A stretch of DNA of 64,000 bases, from contig QWDA01000001.1 in assembly GCA_003605175.1 (NCBI GenBank), positions 124,001 to 188,000 on the forward strand, given 5' to 3'. The notes beneath the pieces were generated by a model, which had not been told where the DNA came from, did no database searches, and saw only the letters and a list, made by a program, of their open reading frames with translations. Source of the stretch: Paracoccaceae bacterium. GTDB lineage: Bacteria; Pseudomonadota; Alphaproteobacteria; Rhodobacterales; Rhodobacteraceae. The translations under genes were made by a program, and so were the position numbers. Position 1 is the stretch's first letter; each line of letters begins with the position of its first letter. Of the stretch, positions 1 to 8,401 are shown in pieces.

Positions 1-1
1 G

Positions 2-820
2 GCGCTGTTCGTGGGCGATTACTATGCGCGGGCCTCGAAGCGGTCGGGCGCCTGGTGTTCGGCGATGCGCTCGCAGCGGAAGCTGGGCGGCGAGCAGCGG
101 CCCATCGTCTTGAACGTCTGCAATTTCGCGAAGCCCTCGGAGGGGGCGCCGGCCTTGCTGTCCTATGACGACGCGCGGACGCTTTTCCACGAGTTCGGCC
201 ATGCGCTGCACCAGATGCTGTCGGACGTGACCTATGAGAGCATCTCGGGCACCTCGGTGGCGCGGGATTTCGTGGAACTGCCCTCGCAGCTTTACGAGCA
301 CTGGCTGGAAGTGCCGGAGGTGCTGTCGGAATTCGCCACCCATGCGAAGACCGGGGAGGCGATGCCGGACGATCTGCGCGAACGGCTTCTGGGCGCCCGG
401 ACCTTCGACATGGGGTTCCAGACGGTGGAATATCTGGCCTCGGCGCTGGTGGATCTCGCCTTCCATGACGGGCCGGCGCCGGCCGACCCGATGCAGAAAC
501 AGGCCGAGGTGCTGGAGGGGATCGGCATGCCGCGGGCGATCGGGATGCGCCATGCGACGCCGCACTTCGCCCATGTCTTCGCCGGCGACGGCTATTCGAG
601 CGGGTATTACTCCTACATGTGGTCGGAAGTGATGGATGCCGATGCCTTCGCGGCCTTCGAGGAGGCCGGCGGCGCGTTCGATGCCGAGACCGCGCGGCGG
701 CTGGAGGAGACGATCCTCTCGGTGGGCGGCTCGGAAGAGGCGGAGGCGCTCTACACGCGGTTCCGCGGGCGGATGCCGGGGCCCGAGGCGCTCCTGCGCG
801 GGCGCGGGCTCGCGGCCTGA
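2..820 (+). CDS. M3 family zinc oligopeptidase (C-terminal part)
   Basis: The reading frame is already open at the window edge, so only the C-terminal ~272 residues of a normally ~670-residue enzyme are present. The zinc-binding motif HEFGHALHQM is encoded at about 188-217, and the third zinc ligand lies in the downstream stretch RDFVELPSQ. This is the thimet-oligopeptidase / peptidyl-dipeptidase Dcp fold, a soluble enzyme that trims short peptides. The C-terminal segment with FAGDGYSSGYYSYMWSEV is typical of Dcp and OpdA. Which of the two cannot be decided from this fragment. A GC-rich hairpin with a T-run follows the stop. Confidence 0.93.
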   Translation, partial: ALFVGDYYARASKRSGAWCSAMRSQRKLGGEQRPIVLNVCNFAKPSEGAPALLSYDDARTLFHEFGHALHQMLSDVTYESISGTSVARDFVELPSQLYEHWLEVPEVLSEFATHAKTGEAMPDDLRERLLGARTFDMGFQTVEYLASALVDLAFHDGPAPADPMQKQAEVLEGIGMPRAIGMRHATPHFAHVFAGDGYSSGYYSYMWSEVMDADAFAAFEEAGGAFDAETARRLEETILSVGGSEEAEALYTRFRGRMPGPEALLRGRGLAA

Positions 821-842
821 GCCTCGCCGCGCTTTTGCGCGT

Positions 843-903
843 CGATCCGCCGGGGGGGGGCGCGGCCCCCCGGACCCCCCCGGAGCATTTTTGGCCAGAT
901 GAC
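843..903 (+). repeat. Dispersed GC-rich intergenic repeat, terminator-like (copy 1)
   Basis: A CCGGGGGG/CCCCCCGG stem (about 850-873) is followed by CCCCCCCGGAGCATTTTTGGCCAGA. The same tail (CCCCCGGAGTATTTCCGGCCAGA) recurs after iolB at about 24573-24603. Both copies lie just downstream of a plus-strand stop codon, so the element probably acts as a terminator or mRNA 3' end. The motif is familiar from intergenic regions of many Rhodobacteraceae genomes. Confidence 0.6.
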
Positions 904-966
904 GGTGAAGAGCGGTTCGGTGCGGCCGAGGGAGGCTCGGGTGGTGGTTTCGTGCCGCGAAGGGGG

Positions 967-1494
967 TTATTGGCGGATCTCGTCGGGATCGACGCCCCAG
1001 AGCGCGGTCTTGCGGACCCAGCCCCTTTCGCCGTCGGCGCTGATCCGGCACCAGTCGCGGGTGCATTCGCCGAGCCGGGCGATCACGCCGGCTTCGGCGC
1101 GGGCGTTCACCGGGGCGCCGTCTTCGGGTTTCATGGCGAGCGCCACCATGTCCTCCTGCACGATCACCGTGCGGGTGCCGGAAAGCAGCGAGTAGTGCAT
1201 CCAGCCGCCGGCGCCGTCGAGGTCGCGGACCCGGCGCCAGTGGCCGAATTCGTCGGTGATCTCCAAGGGCATGTCGCGGCGGGTGAAGACCCAGTCGATG
1301 CGGTGCGAGAGCGAGGGGCCGCGGCGGACATTGCCCTCGGTGGTCTTGAGCGAGACGTAGCGCGGGAGCGGCAGGTGGGTGACCGGGCCGACATCCTTTT
1401 CGCCGGCCTCGTACTCGTCGGCCGCCGACAGGACGGGCACGCCGAAGGCCAGGGCGGCCGCCAGGAGAAAGCCCGCGTTGCGTCTGCTTGTCAT
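967..1494 (-). CDS. Secreted SH3-domain protein
   Basis: A 175-residue protein with a signal peptide at residues 1 to about 25 (hydrophobic FLLAAALAFGVPVLSA). Two bacterial SH3-like segments follow. The first contains LPRYVSLKTTEGNVRRGPSL, the usual start of an SH3_4-type domain, and the second contains VNARAEAGVIARLGEC. Cys144 and Cys149 could form a disulfide. Such alphaproteobacterial proteins are periplasmic, probably bind cell-wall material, and have no known reaction. The ATG at 1494 was chosen because upstream in-frame sequence lies opposite the neighbouring dehydrogenase and would bury the signal peptide. It is divergent from the next gene. Confidence 0.85.
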   Translation of the reverse strand: MTSRRNAGFLLAAALAFGVPVLSAADEYEAGEKDVGPVTHLPLPRYVSLKTTEGNVRRGPSLSHRIDWVFTRRDMPLEITDEFGHWRRVRDLDGAGGWMHYSLLSGTRTVIVQEDMVALAMKPEDGAPVNARAEAGVIARLGECTRDWCRISADGERGWVRKTALWGVDPDEIRQ

Positions 1495-1620
1495 GCCCGC
1501 CTTCGTGATTTCGGCTTGCCCGCGCCGGTTTCGCTCAGGGCGTCTTTCGGATGGCTTGTGCCGCGCCCCGTTCCTTGACACTTTGCCCCAGACGGAGCCG
1601 GAACGGAAGACGGAGCGCGG

Positions 1621-2613
1621 GTGGAGATGGGTGGCAAGAAGCTCGGTGTGGTCGTCACGCGACGGTTGCCGGAACGGGTCGAGACCCGGATGAAGGAGCT
1701 GTTCGACGTCACGCTCCGCACCGACGATTCGAAGATGACCCGCGAGGAGTTGGCGCTGGCGGTTCGTGGCGCCGACGTGCTGGTGCCCTGCGTGACCGAC
1801 CAGATCGACGCGGCGCTCCTGGCGCAGGCGGGCGACAGGCTGAAGCTGATCGCGAATTACGGGGCGGGGGTCGATCATATCGACGTGGCCTCCGCCCGGC
1901 AGCGGGGGATCCTGGTGTCGAACACGCCGGGCGTGGTGACCGAGGACACCGCCGACATGACCATGGCGCTGATCCTTTCGGTGATCCGGCGGATCCCCGA
2001 AGGCATGGCGGTGATGCAGAAGGGTGAATGGGAGGGCTGGGCGCCCACCGCCTATATGGGCGGCCGGCTCGGCGGGCGGCGGCTCGGGATCCTCGGCATG
2101 GGCCGGATCGGCCAGGCGGTGGCGCGGCGCGCGGGCGCCTTCGGGATGCAGGTGCATTACCACAATCGCCGCCGTCTCCGCGACGAGATCGAGGAGGAGC
2201 TCGACGCGACCTATTGGGAGAGCCTCGACCAGATGGTGCGGCGGGTCGATATCGTCTCGGTGAACTGCCCGCACACGCCCTCGACCTTCCACCTGATGAA
2301 CGCGCGCCGGCTGAAGATGATGAAGCCCGACGCGATCATCGTGAACACCTCGCGCGGCGAGGTGATCGACGAGAACGCGCTCACGCGGATGCTCAGGGCC
2401 GGCGAGATCGCCGGCGCCGGGCTCGACGTGTTCGAGCATGGCCACGAGATCAACCCGCGGCTGAGGGCGCTGCCGAACGTGGTGCTCCTGCCGCATATGG
2501 GCTCGGCGACCGTCGAGGGGCGGGTCGAGATGGGCGAGAAGGTGATCATCAACATCAAGACTTTCGACGACGGGCACCGGCCGCCGGATCTTGTCGTTCC
2601 GTCGATGCTCTAG
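1621..2613 (+). CDS. D-isomer-specific 2-hydroxyacid dehydrogenase (glyoxylate/hydroxypyruvate reductase-like)
   Basis: A 330-residue NAD(P)-dependent reductase of the D-2-hydroxyacid dehydrogenase family, cytoplasmic. The dinucleotide-binding GILGMGRIG is at residues 156-164. The catalytic trio is visible as Arg245 (NTSRGE), Glu272 (LDVFEHG) and His292 (LLPHMGS). Length and motifs fit the glyoxylate reductase / D-glycerate dehydrogenase branch, but substrate cannot be assigned from sequence alone. The start is GTG at 1621, with an ATG two codons later as an alternative. It stands alone, about 100 bp upstream of a VOC gene. Confidence 0.88.
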   Translation: MEMGGKKLGVVVTRRLPERVETRMKELFDVTLRTDDSKMTREELALAVRGADVLVPCVTDQIDAALLAQAGDRLKLIANYGAGVDHIDVASARQRGILVSNTPGVVTEDTADMTMALILSVIRRIPEGMAVMQKGEWEGWAPTAYMGGRLGGRRLGILGMGRIGQAVARRAGAFGMQVHYHNRRRLRDEIEEELDATYWESLDQMVRRVDIVSVNCPHTPSTFHLMNARRLKMMKPDAIIVNTSRGEVIDENALTRMLRAGEIAGAGLDVFEHGHEINPRLRALPNVVLLPHMGSATVEGRVEMGEKVIINIKTFDDGHRPPDLVVPSML

Positions 2614-2711
2614 GCCGCGAAAGGTCTGGAAAGACGTGAAAGTTTGCGTTTGACCTCAAGTTCGCTCGAGGTCCTAGGGTGGCATTCCTCAGATCGGAAA
2701 AGGAGTGCCCG

Positions 2712-3098
2712 ATGCAAGCGTCAGCCCGTCTCGAACATGTCAATGTCACCGTCACCGACCCCGCGGCGACCGCCGCCTGGCTGCACCGCGTGTTCGGCTG
2801 GCGCACCCGCTGGGAAGGCGCGGCCAAGGACAACGGCCACACCATCCATGTGGGCGAGGAGGCGACCTATGTGGCGCTCTACCGGCCTGCCGTCGCTGCC
2901 GATGCGCCGGGGGTCAGCTACACCACGCGGGGTGGGTTGAACCACTGGGCGGTGGTGGTCGACGACCTCGACGCCACCGAGGCGCGGGTGCGCGAGGAGG
3001 GGTTCACGCCCCACAGCCACGCCGATTACGAGCCCGGGCGGCGGTTCTATTTCCGCGACGGCGACGGGATCGAGGTCGAGGTGGTGAGCTACGCCTGA
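2712..3098 (+). CDS. VOC / glyoxalase-family protein
   Basis: A 128-residue vicinal-oxygen-chelate protein. The beta-alpha-beta-beta-beta modules are recognisable: LEHVNVTVTDPAATAAWL at the N-terminus and LNHWAVVVDDLDATEARV in the second half. Candidate metal ligands are His9, the second-module His in NHWAVVV, and Glu residues near the C-terminal GDGIEVEVV. The ATG at 2712 was chosen over an in-frame ATG at 2679 because AAGGAG lies 6 nt before it and the domain begins there. Members include glyoxalase I, dioxygenases and fosfomycin-resistance proteins; the substrate here is unknown. Confidence 0.82.
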   Translation: MQASARLEHVNVTVTDPAATAAWLHRVFGWRTRWEGAAKDNGHTIHVGEEATYVALYRPAVAADAPGVSYTTRGGLNHWAVVVDDLDATEARVREEGFTPHSHADYEPGRRFYFRDGDGIEVEVVSYA

Positions 3099-3161
3099 GC
3101 CCCTCGCGCCCGGCGCCGGGGTTCGCTAGGGTCGCGGTCGGAAGAGACCGGGAGAGCCGCC

Positions 3162-4064
3162 CTGAGACGTGAGACGACGCTGAACCTCTCGGCCGGCCTG
3201 GCCTCTGTCACGGTCGCGCTGACGCTGGTCGGGCTGAAGATCTGGGCGCTGAGCGAGACCGGCGCCCTGTCGGTCGCGGCCTCGCTCGCGGATTCGGCGG
3301 TCGATCTGATGATCTCGGCCGGCGGGCTCGCCGCCATCGCCTATGCCGCGAAGCCGGCCGACGAGGATCACGCCTTCGGGCACAGCTCGGCCGAGGATCT
3401 CGCGGCGCTGGGGCAGGCGGTGTTCATCCTCGTTTCGGCCGCGGTGATCGGCTGGGCGGCGGTGCGGCGGCTGCTGGCCGAGGCGCCGGCGCCCTTGGCC
3501 TCCGAGACGAAGGGCATGGCGGTGATGGGGGCCTCGATCCTGCTCACCGCCGGACTCGTGCTCTGGCAGCGGCATGTGGCGCGGGCCACCGGGAGCCGGG
3601 TGGTGAGTGCGGATTCGCTGCACTACCTGGGCGATCTGGTGCCGGGGCTGGGGGCGGTGATCTCGCTCTGGGCGTCGCAGCGCTTCGGGCTCGGGCAGAT
3701 CGACTCGGTGGTGGCGCTGGGCGCGGCGGCGATGCTGATCGTCGGCGCGGTCCGGATCGGCAAGGGCGCCACCGACGCGCTGATGGACCGCCGCGCCGAC
3801 CCGGCACTGATCGCCCGGATCGAGGCGATCGCCGGTGCCTGGCCGGGGGTTCATGGCTTCCACGACCTCAAGACGCGCACCGCCGGGTCGCGGGTCTTCG
3901 TGAACCTGCATATCGAACTCGACGGGGCGCAGAGCCTCGAGGACGCCCACGCCATCGGCGCCGCGCTGCGCCGCGCCATCGTCGAGGCGGTGCCGCAGGC
4001 CGACGTCATCATCCACAAGGATCCCGTGGGCGTGGCGCGCCATCCGGACGATCCGCGGGGCTGA
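3162..4064 (+). CDS. Cation diffusion facilitator (CDF) metal exporter, apparent CTG start
   Basis: An inner-membrane proton-driven divalent-metal exporter (Zn/Fe/Cd class), about 300 residues. Six membrane segments are followed by a cytosolic ferredoxin-like domain (VHGFHDLKTRTAGSRVFVNLHIEL). Transport-site residues match the E. coli YiiP pattern: DSAVD in TM2 (Asp-x3-Asp) and HYLGD in TM5 (His-x3-Asp). The conserved N-terminus (TLNLSAGLASVTVALTLVGL) is in frame from a CTG at 3162. There is no ATG, GTG or TTG between the upstream stop at 3096 and the internal ATG at 3309, which would delete TM1 and most of TM2. A GGGAGAG purine stretch precedes the CTG. Function is secure; the initiation codon is inferred. 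Confidence 0.85.
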   Translation: MRRETTLNLSAGLASVTVALTLVGLKIWALSETGALSVAASLADSAVDLMISAGGLAAIAYAAKPADEDHAFGHSSAEDLAALGQAVFILVSAAVIGWAAVRRLLAEAPAPLASETKGMAVMGASILLTAGLVLWQRHVARATGSRVVSADSLHYLGDLVPGLGAVISLWASQRFGLGQIDSVVALGAAAMLIVGAVRIGKGATDALMDRRADPALIARIEAIAGAWPGVHGFHDLKTRTAGSRVFVNLHIELDGAQSLEDAHAIGAALRRAIVEAVPQADVIIHKDPVGVARHPDDPRG

Positions 4065-4347
4065 ACCGGTGCCCATCTTGGGCGTTGCGGGCGCGGGCTT
4101 GCCGGGGCGGTATTCTGGTCGCGGGCGATGGCGGACGGTCGGGACGGAACGCTTGTGACGGGGGATGCCGGGCGATTTGGCGGGACGCGGACGCGGCGGT
4201 GCGGCGGCTGATGCGGTAGCGGAGGCGGAGGATCGAAAGGTCGGTCGAACATAGGGCGACAGGAAGTGGCGCAAGATCGCGGGGCCGCGCAATTGGCGGC
4301 GCAAGCGCGACCATCAAGACACCATCGTTTTTTTCCATATATTTCAG
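4065..4347. other. Intergenic gap between CDF and guaD
   Basis: About 280 bp lies between two convergent genes. Frames open on the minus strand here have arginine- and proline-rich translations typical of GC-rich shadow frames. The last 40 bp are AT-rich (TTTTTTTCCATATATTTCAG) and could hold 3'-end signals for either gene. No clear hairpin or gene was found. Confidence 0.5.
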
Positions 4348-5643
4348 TTATTTGGCCTTCATTGTCCGGCCGGCGACATAGACGTCTGCCACGCTCCTAT
4401 CGTCGCCCATCATGATCGTCGGGAAGACGGCTTCCCAGATCGTTTCCGCGCGGGCGGTGGCCTGGGCGATGGCGGGCGTGGCGGCGAGGTCGAGGATGAC
4501 GAGGTCGGCCTCGGAGCCGGGAGCGAGGGTGCCGATCTTGTCTTCCATGCGCAGCGCGCGGGCGGAGCCTTCGGTGGCGAGCCAGAGGAGTTGGGCGGGG
4601 TGGAGCGCGCGGCCGCGGAGCTGGGCCACCTCATAGGCGGCGGCCATGGTGCGGAGCATCGAGAAGGAGGAGCCGCCGCCGGTATCGGTGGCGAGGCCCA
4701 CGCTCTGGCCGGCGGCGCGGAGCCCGCCCATGTCGAAGAGGCCCGAGCCGATGAAGCTGTTCGAGGTGGGGCAGTGGATCAGCGCGGCATCGACCTCGCG
4801 CAACCGGGCGCGTTCGCGGGGCTCGAGATGGATCGCGTGGCCGTAGAGGCCGTTCGGGCCGAGGAGGCCGAAGCGCTCGTAGGTGTCGAGATAGTCGCGC
4901 GCCTCGGGGTAGAGGGATCGGACCCAGGCGATCTCGTCGGTCTGTTCCGAGAGATGGGTCTGCATCAGGCAATCGGGGTGTTCGGCCCAGAGCGCGCCGA
5001 GCGCCTCCAGTTGCTCCGGCGTCGAGGTGGGCGAGAAGCGCGGGGTGATGACGTAGGCGGCGCGGCCGCGCCCGTGCCAGGTTTGGAGGAGGCGTTTCGA
5101 ACCGTCATAGGCGGATTGTGCGGTGTCGCGCAGGCCCTCGGGGGCGTTTCTGTCCATGCAGGTCTTGCCGGCGGCGACGCGCATGCCGCGCGCCTCGGCC
5201 GCGGCGAAGAAGGCCTCGACGCTCTCGGGGTGGATCGTGCAGTAGCTGGCGACGGTGGTGGTGCCATGGGCGAGGATCAGGTCGAGATGGCGGGCGGCGA
5301 TCTCGGCGGCGTAGTCGGGGTCGGAGAAGCGCATTTCCTCGGGGAAGGTGTAGGTGTTCAGCCAGTCGATCAGCCGCTTGCCCCAGGAGGCGATGATCGC
5401 GGTCTGGGGGTAGTGGGCATGAGCGTCGACGAAGCCCGGGAGGATCAGGCCATCGCCGTAGGAGATGGTGCGGGCACCGGGATGGGCGGCGCGGAGCCGG
5501 TCCTCGGGCCCGGTCTCGAGGATCGTGCCGCCCGAAAGCGCCACGGCGCCGCGGCGTTCGTGGAGTGCCGCTTCGGGGCCCGCCACGAACGGGTCGGCGT
5601 GGAAGGTCAGGACCTGGCCGGTCAGGAGGATCGTTTCTTGCAT
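4348..5643 (-). CDS. guaD: Guanine deaminase
   Basis: Amidohydrolase of 431 residues that converts guanine to xanthine and ammonia in purine catabolism, zinc dependent. The first metal pair is HAH in GFVDAHAHYPQ (His75, His77). Further metal/active-site signatures are QTHLSEQTDE, GHAIHLEPRE and the late Asp in ATDTGGGSSFS. The N-terminal LLTGQVLTF and C-terminal composite beta domain (GTLAPGSEADLVILD) are typical. The ATG at 5643 fits the family N-terminus (METILLTG-like) and has GGAGAG just upstream. Longer in-frame starts up to 5781 read through unrelated sequence. It stands alone, with no purine genes beside it. Confidence 0.93.
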   Translation of the reverse strand: MQETILLTGQVLTFHADPFVAGPEAALHERRGAVALSGGTILETGPEDRLRAAHPGARTISYGDGLILPGFVDAHAHYPQTAIIASWGKRLIDWLNTYTFPEEMRFSDPDYAAEIAARHLDLILAHGTTTVASYCTIHPESVEAFFAAAEARGMRVAAGKTCMDRNAPEGLRDTAQSAYDGSKRLLQTWHGRGRAAYVITPRFSPTSTPEQLEALGALWAEHPDCLMQTHLSEQTDEIAWVRSLYPEARDYLDTYERFGLLGPNGLYGHAIHLEPRERARLREVDAALIHCPTSNSFIGSGLFDMGGLRAAGQSVGLATDTGGGSSFSMLRTMAAAYEVAQLRGRALHPAQLLWLATEGSARALRMEDKIGTLAPGSEADLVILDLAATPAIAQATARAETIWEAVFPTIMMGDDRSVADVYVAGRTMKAK

Positions 5644-5738
5644 CGGGCTCTCCGTTCGGGGCGAGACTAGAGAGGATGCGCGCCGGTGGGAACGCTCGTT
5701 CTCGGCAGACATCGACTTCCGATGCACCGAAGCGCGGA

Positions 5739-5913
5739 GCCGGGCGGGCGCCTGCCCGTGGGATGGCGCTGCAACGGCCATGCGGAGCGATTTATCTCAC
5801 CAGCCCGCCGTACAATCGTTCGGCGCGGAACGTCACCAGAGCGCCAGCCCGTGGGGACGGGCAGGCGCTCGCCCGGCGGCCCGTGCCGGGCCTTGATTCC
5901 GGGCGGGGCTGCC
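5739..5913. repeat. Inverted-repeat intergenic element, copy 1
   Basis: A non-coding element whose ends are inverted copies of each other: GCCGGGCGGGCGCCTGCCCG at 5739-5758, and the complementary GACGGGCAGGCGCTCGCCCG at 5856-5875. Both arms continue inward to AGCGCCA-type sequence. A related copy lies at 8174-8350 in the same orientation. Similarity extends past the right arm to TTCCGGGCGGGGCTGCC. The middle differs between copies. It resembles a REP- or MITE-like element; no transposase is present. Confidence 0.65.
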
Positions 5914-6054
5914 GCACAGCCGTTGTATAGGCGCCAGCCCGGTCGTGCCGAAGGCACGCCTCCGGCTCTACACAGGTAGGCTCACTCGGCGTCTTTGGCG
6001 CCTTAGGACGGGGGCAAGGCATCGCCGATATCGAGACCCGGGATTGCGGCACAG

Positions 6055-6087
6055 GTCCGGTTCCGAGGAAACTCCAGGTGGCCGGAC
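6055..6087 (+). promoter_or_regulatory. Hairpin in the mgtE leader
   Basis: Upstream of mgtE, GTCCGG (6055-6060) pairs with CCGGAC (6082-6087). They enclose a small GAG-GAAA-CTC hairpin with a GNRA-type loop (6065-6074). The leader between the repeat element and the ATG is about 250 nt. It could be a structured 5' UTR, but it does not match the known Mg2+ riboswitch layout that I can recall, so this is only a structural observation. Confidence 0.3.
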
Positions 6088-6170
6088 GAGGGGCCGTAAA
6101 TCTCCGACCCGCCCCCTGTTTCTTTGAAACACCTTCGCCTAAGGTCGCCCGAAAGCGGGCGCGGGGCAGC

Positions 6171-7574
6171 ATGAACGACGACGCCGAGATCATCGAGCTC
6201 GAAGAGCCGGACGAGACCGAGGAAGAGGGCTATCCGCTCACCTCCCGGTTCTATTCGGCAATGCGGCTCGCCATCGCGGCGGGCGACGGCGACCGGCTGA
6301 GAGAGGCCGTCGAGCCGCTCCACGCCGCCGATATCGCCGACCTTCTGGAACAGGTGGGCGGCGGCGAGCGGCGCGAGATCCTGCTTCTGGCGCCCGATAT
6401 CGTCGATGGCGAGGTCTTGTCGGACCTCCACGAGGGGCTGCGCGAGGAGGTCATGGCGTTCCTGCCGCCCGAGGCGCTGGGCGAGGCGCTGCGCGAGCTC
6501 GATTCGGACGACGTGGTCGACCTGATCGAGGATTTCGAGGAGGAGCGGCAGGAGGCGCTGCTCGGGGCGCTCGACGATGCCGACCGGGTGGCCGTCGAGC
6601 AGGCGCTGGCCTATCCGGAATATTCCGCCGGCCGCCTGATGCAGCGCGAGGTGGTGGCGCTGCCCGAGCATTGGAACGTGGGTGACGCGATCGACTGGAT
6701 GCGGAACCAGGAGGACCTGCCGGAGGATTTCTACCATATCGTGATGGTCGATCCGCGGCACCGGCCGGTGGGTTACGTCGCCCTGGGCAAGCTCATGGCC
6801 TCGCCCCGGGCGCGGCCCTTGTCGGAGATCCTCGACGACGATTTCCGTACCTTCGAGACGGAGGACGAGGAGGCCGATGTGGCCTATGCGTTCAACCAGT
6901 ATCACCTGATCTCGGCGCCGGTGGTGGATGCCGAGGGGCGGCTCGTGGGCGTCATCACCATCGACGACGCGATGATCGTGCTCGACGAGGAGCACGAGGA
7001 GGACATCCTGCGCCTGGCCGGTGTCGGCGAGGAGGGCGGCTCGATGTCGTCCTCGGTGACCGAGATCGTCAAGGGGCGGTTTCCCTGGCTGGCGGTGAAC
7101 CTGGTGACGGCCATCGTCGCCTCGATGGTGATCGCCCAGTTCGAGGGTGCCATCGCGCAGGTGGTGGCGCTGGCGGTGCTGATGCCGATCGTCGCCTCGA
7201 TGGGCGGCAACGCCGGCACCCAGGCGCTGACCGTGGCGGTGCGCGCCATCGCGACGCGCGACCTCACCGGCTCCAACGTGCTCCGGGTGATCCGGCGCGA
7301 GGCGATGGTGGGGCTGCTGAACGGGCTCGCCTTCGCGGCGATCATGGGGGTGATCGGGGTGGTCTGGTTCGGGATGCCGATGCTGGGCGTGGTGATCGCC
7401 GCGGCGATGGTCATCAACCTCGTGGTGGCGGGACTCGCGGGGATCGGAATACCTTTCCTGCTCGAACGGGCCGGGGTCGATCCCGCGCTGGCCTCGGGCG
7501 CTTTCGTGACAACGGTGACTGATGTGATCGGATTTTTCGCTTTCCTGGGGCTGGCTGTGGTGCTGCTGCTATGA
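6171..7574 (+). CDS. mgtE: Magnesium transporter MgtE
   Basis: Mg2+ channel of 467 residues, working as an inner-membrane homodimer. An acidic N-terminal superhelical domain (about residues 30-150, with repeated ADIADLLEQ- and DVVDLIEDF-type segments) is followed by a pair of CBS domains (about 155-280). Five membrane helices begin near residue 305, with the pore signature GGNAGTQ at about 346-352 and TTVTDVIGFF near the end. The cytosolic domains close the pore when Mg2+ is high in this family. The ATG at 6171 follows GGGGCAGC. Its stop overlaps the next gene by ATGA. Confidence 0.95.
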   Translation: MNDDAEIIELEEPDETEEEGYPLTSRFYSAMRLAIAAGDGDRLREAVEPLHAADIADLLEQVGGGERREILLLAPDIVDGEVLSDLHEGLREEVMAFLPPEALGEALRELDSDDVVDLIEDFEEERQEALLGALDDADRVAVEQALAYPEYSAGRLMQREVVALPEHWNVGDAIDWMRNQEDLPEDFYHIVMVDPRHRPVGYVALGKLMASPRARPLSEILDDDFRTFETEDEEADVAYAFNQYHLISAPVVDAEGRLVGVITIDDAMIVLDEEHEEDILRLAGVGEEGGSMSSSVTEIVKGRFPWLAVNLVTAIVASMVIAQFEGAIAQVVALAVLMPIVASMGGNAGTQALTVAVRAIATRDLTGSNVLRVIRREAMVGLLNGLAFAAIMGVIGVVWFGMPMLGVVIAAAMVINLVVAGLAGIGIPFLLERAGVDPALASGAFVTTVTDVIGFFAFLGLAVVLLL

Positions 7575-8122
7575 TCGACGATGTGAAGAAAGAGGCGCGG
7601 AAGGCGGCTTTCGCGGCGCGGAAGGAAGCCAAGGGCGCGGTGGACGAGGACGCGGCGCGGGCGATCCTCGCGGGCGTGCTCGACCCCCATGACGGGTGCA
7701 CGCTCTCGGGCTACCTGCCGATCCGGACCGAGATCGACCCGGTGCCGGTGATGGCCGGCTGGACCGGCAATGTGGGCGTGCCGGTGATCGGCGCGGCGGG
7801 CGAGCCGCTCAGCTTCTCGCGCTGGCGGCCCGACGCCGAGCTGGTCGAGGGCCCGTTCGGCGCGATGGTGCCGCGCCAGTGGCTCCCGGTGGTGCCCGAG
7901 GTGCTGATCGTGCCCCTCCTGGCGTTCTCCGAGGAGGGCTACCGGCTCGGCTATGGCGGCGGGTTCTACGACCGGACGCTCGAAAAGCTGCGCGCCGAGG
8001 GCCCGGTCTTCGCGGTGGGTTTCGCCTTCGAGGCGCAGCTGATGGAGGACCTGCCGCTGGAGCCGACCGACCAGCGGCTCGACGCGGTGGTGACCGAGGC
8101 GGGAGTCAGGCGGTTTCGGTAG
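7571..8122 (+). CDS. 5-formyltetrahydrofolate cyclo-ligase
   Basis: A 183-residue enzyme that converts 5-formyl-THF to 5,10-methenyl-THF using ATP in cytoplasmic folate metabolism. The family signature GYGGGFYDRTL is present near residues 132-142. It is preceded by LIVPLLAFSEEGYRLGYG, and the basic N-terminal KKEARKAAFAARKEA is also typical. The gene is often named ygfA or fau. The start ATG overlaps the mgtE stop by 4 nt, so the two genes are cotranscribed and probably translationally coupled. I see no metabolic reason for that pairing. Confidence 0.92.
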   Translation: MIDDVKKEARKAAFAARKEAKGAVDEDAARAILAGVLDPHDGCTLSGYLPIRTEIDPVPVMAGWTGNVGVPVIGAAGEPLSFSRWRPDAELVEGPFGAMVPRQWLPVVPEVLIVPLLAFSEEGYRLGYGGGFYDRTLEKLRAEGPVFAVGFAFEAQLMEDLPLEPTDQRLDAVVTEAGVRRFR

Positions 8123-8173
8123 GGGGGCACAGGGATTGGCGGCCTGTTTCTCCGAGTTTGTCTGGCATCGAGC

Positions 8174-8350
8174 GCCGGGCGGGCGCCTGACCGGGGGCTG
8201 GCGCTGCAACGGCCGAACGGCGCGCTTTATGCCGGCCAAGCACGTGCTCGGGTGGCACGGGCAGCGCTCCGGTCCCAAAGCGCCAGACCGCAGGGCCGGT
8301 CAGGCGCTCGCTTGGGCAGCGGCTTCGCCGCTTGTTCCGGGCGGGGTGGC
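8174..8350. repeat. Inverted-repeat intergenic element, copy 2
   Basis: Second copy of the element at 5739-5913. The left arm GCCGGGCGGGCGCCTGACCG (8174-8193) runs into GCTGGCGCTGCAACGGCC, shared nearly exactly with copy 1. The right arm (8279-8317) carries AGCGCCAGACCG and CCGGTCAGGCGCTCG. The outer flank TTCCGGGCGGGG is also shared. Arm substitutions are partly compensatory: left TGACCG matches right CGGTCA, where copy 1 has TGCCCG/CGGGCA. This suggests the folded structure is preserved. Together the copies bracket mgtE and the cyclo-ligase gene. Confidence 0.65.
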
Positions 8351-8401
8351 GCGGGTGGCCATTTTGGCGCGAACCGAGGATTTGCTCCCGGCCCGCCGCG
8401 C

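Noticed and set aside
5644-5781. Longer N-terminus for guanine deaminase
   Set aside because: The extra 46 residues have no family match and run into the inverted-repeat element. The ATG at 5643 has a good ribosome-binding site.
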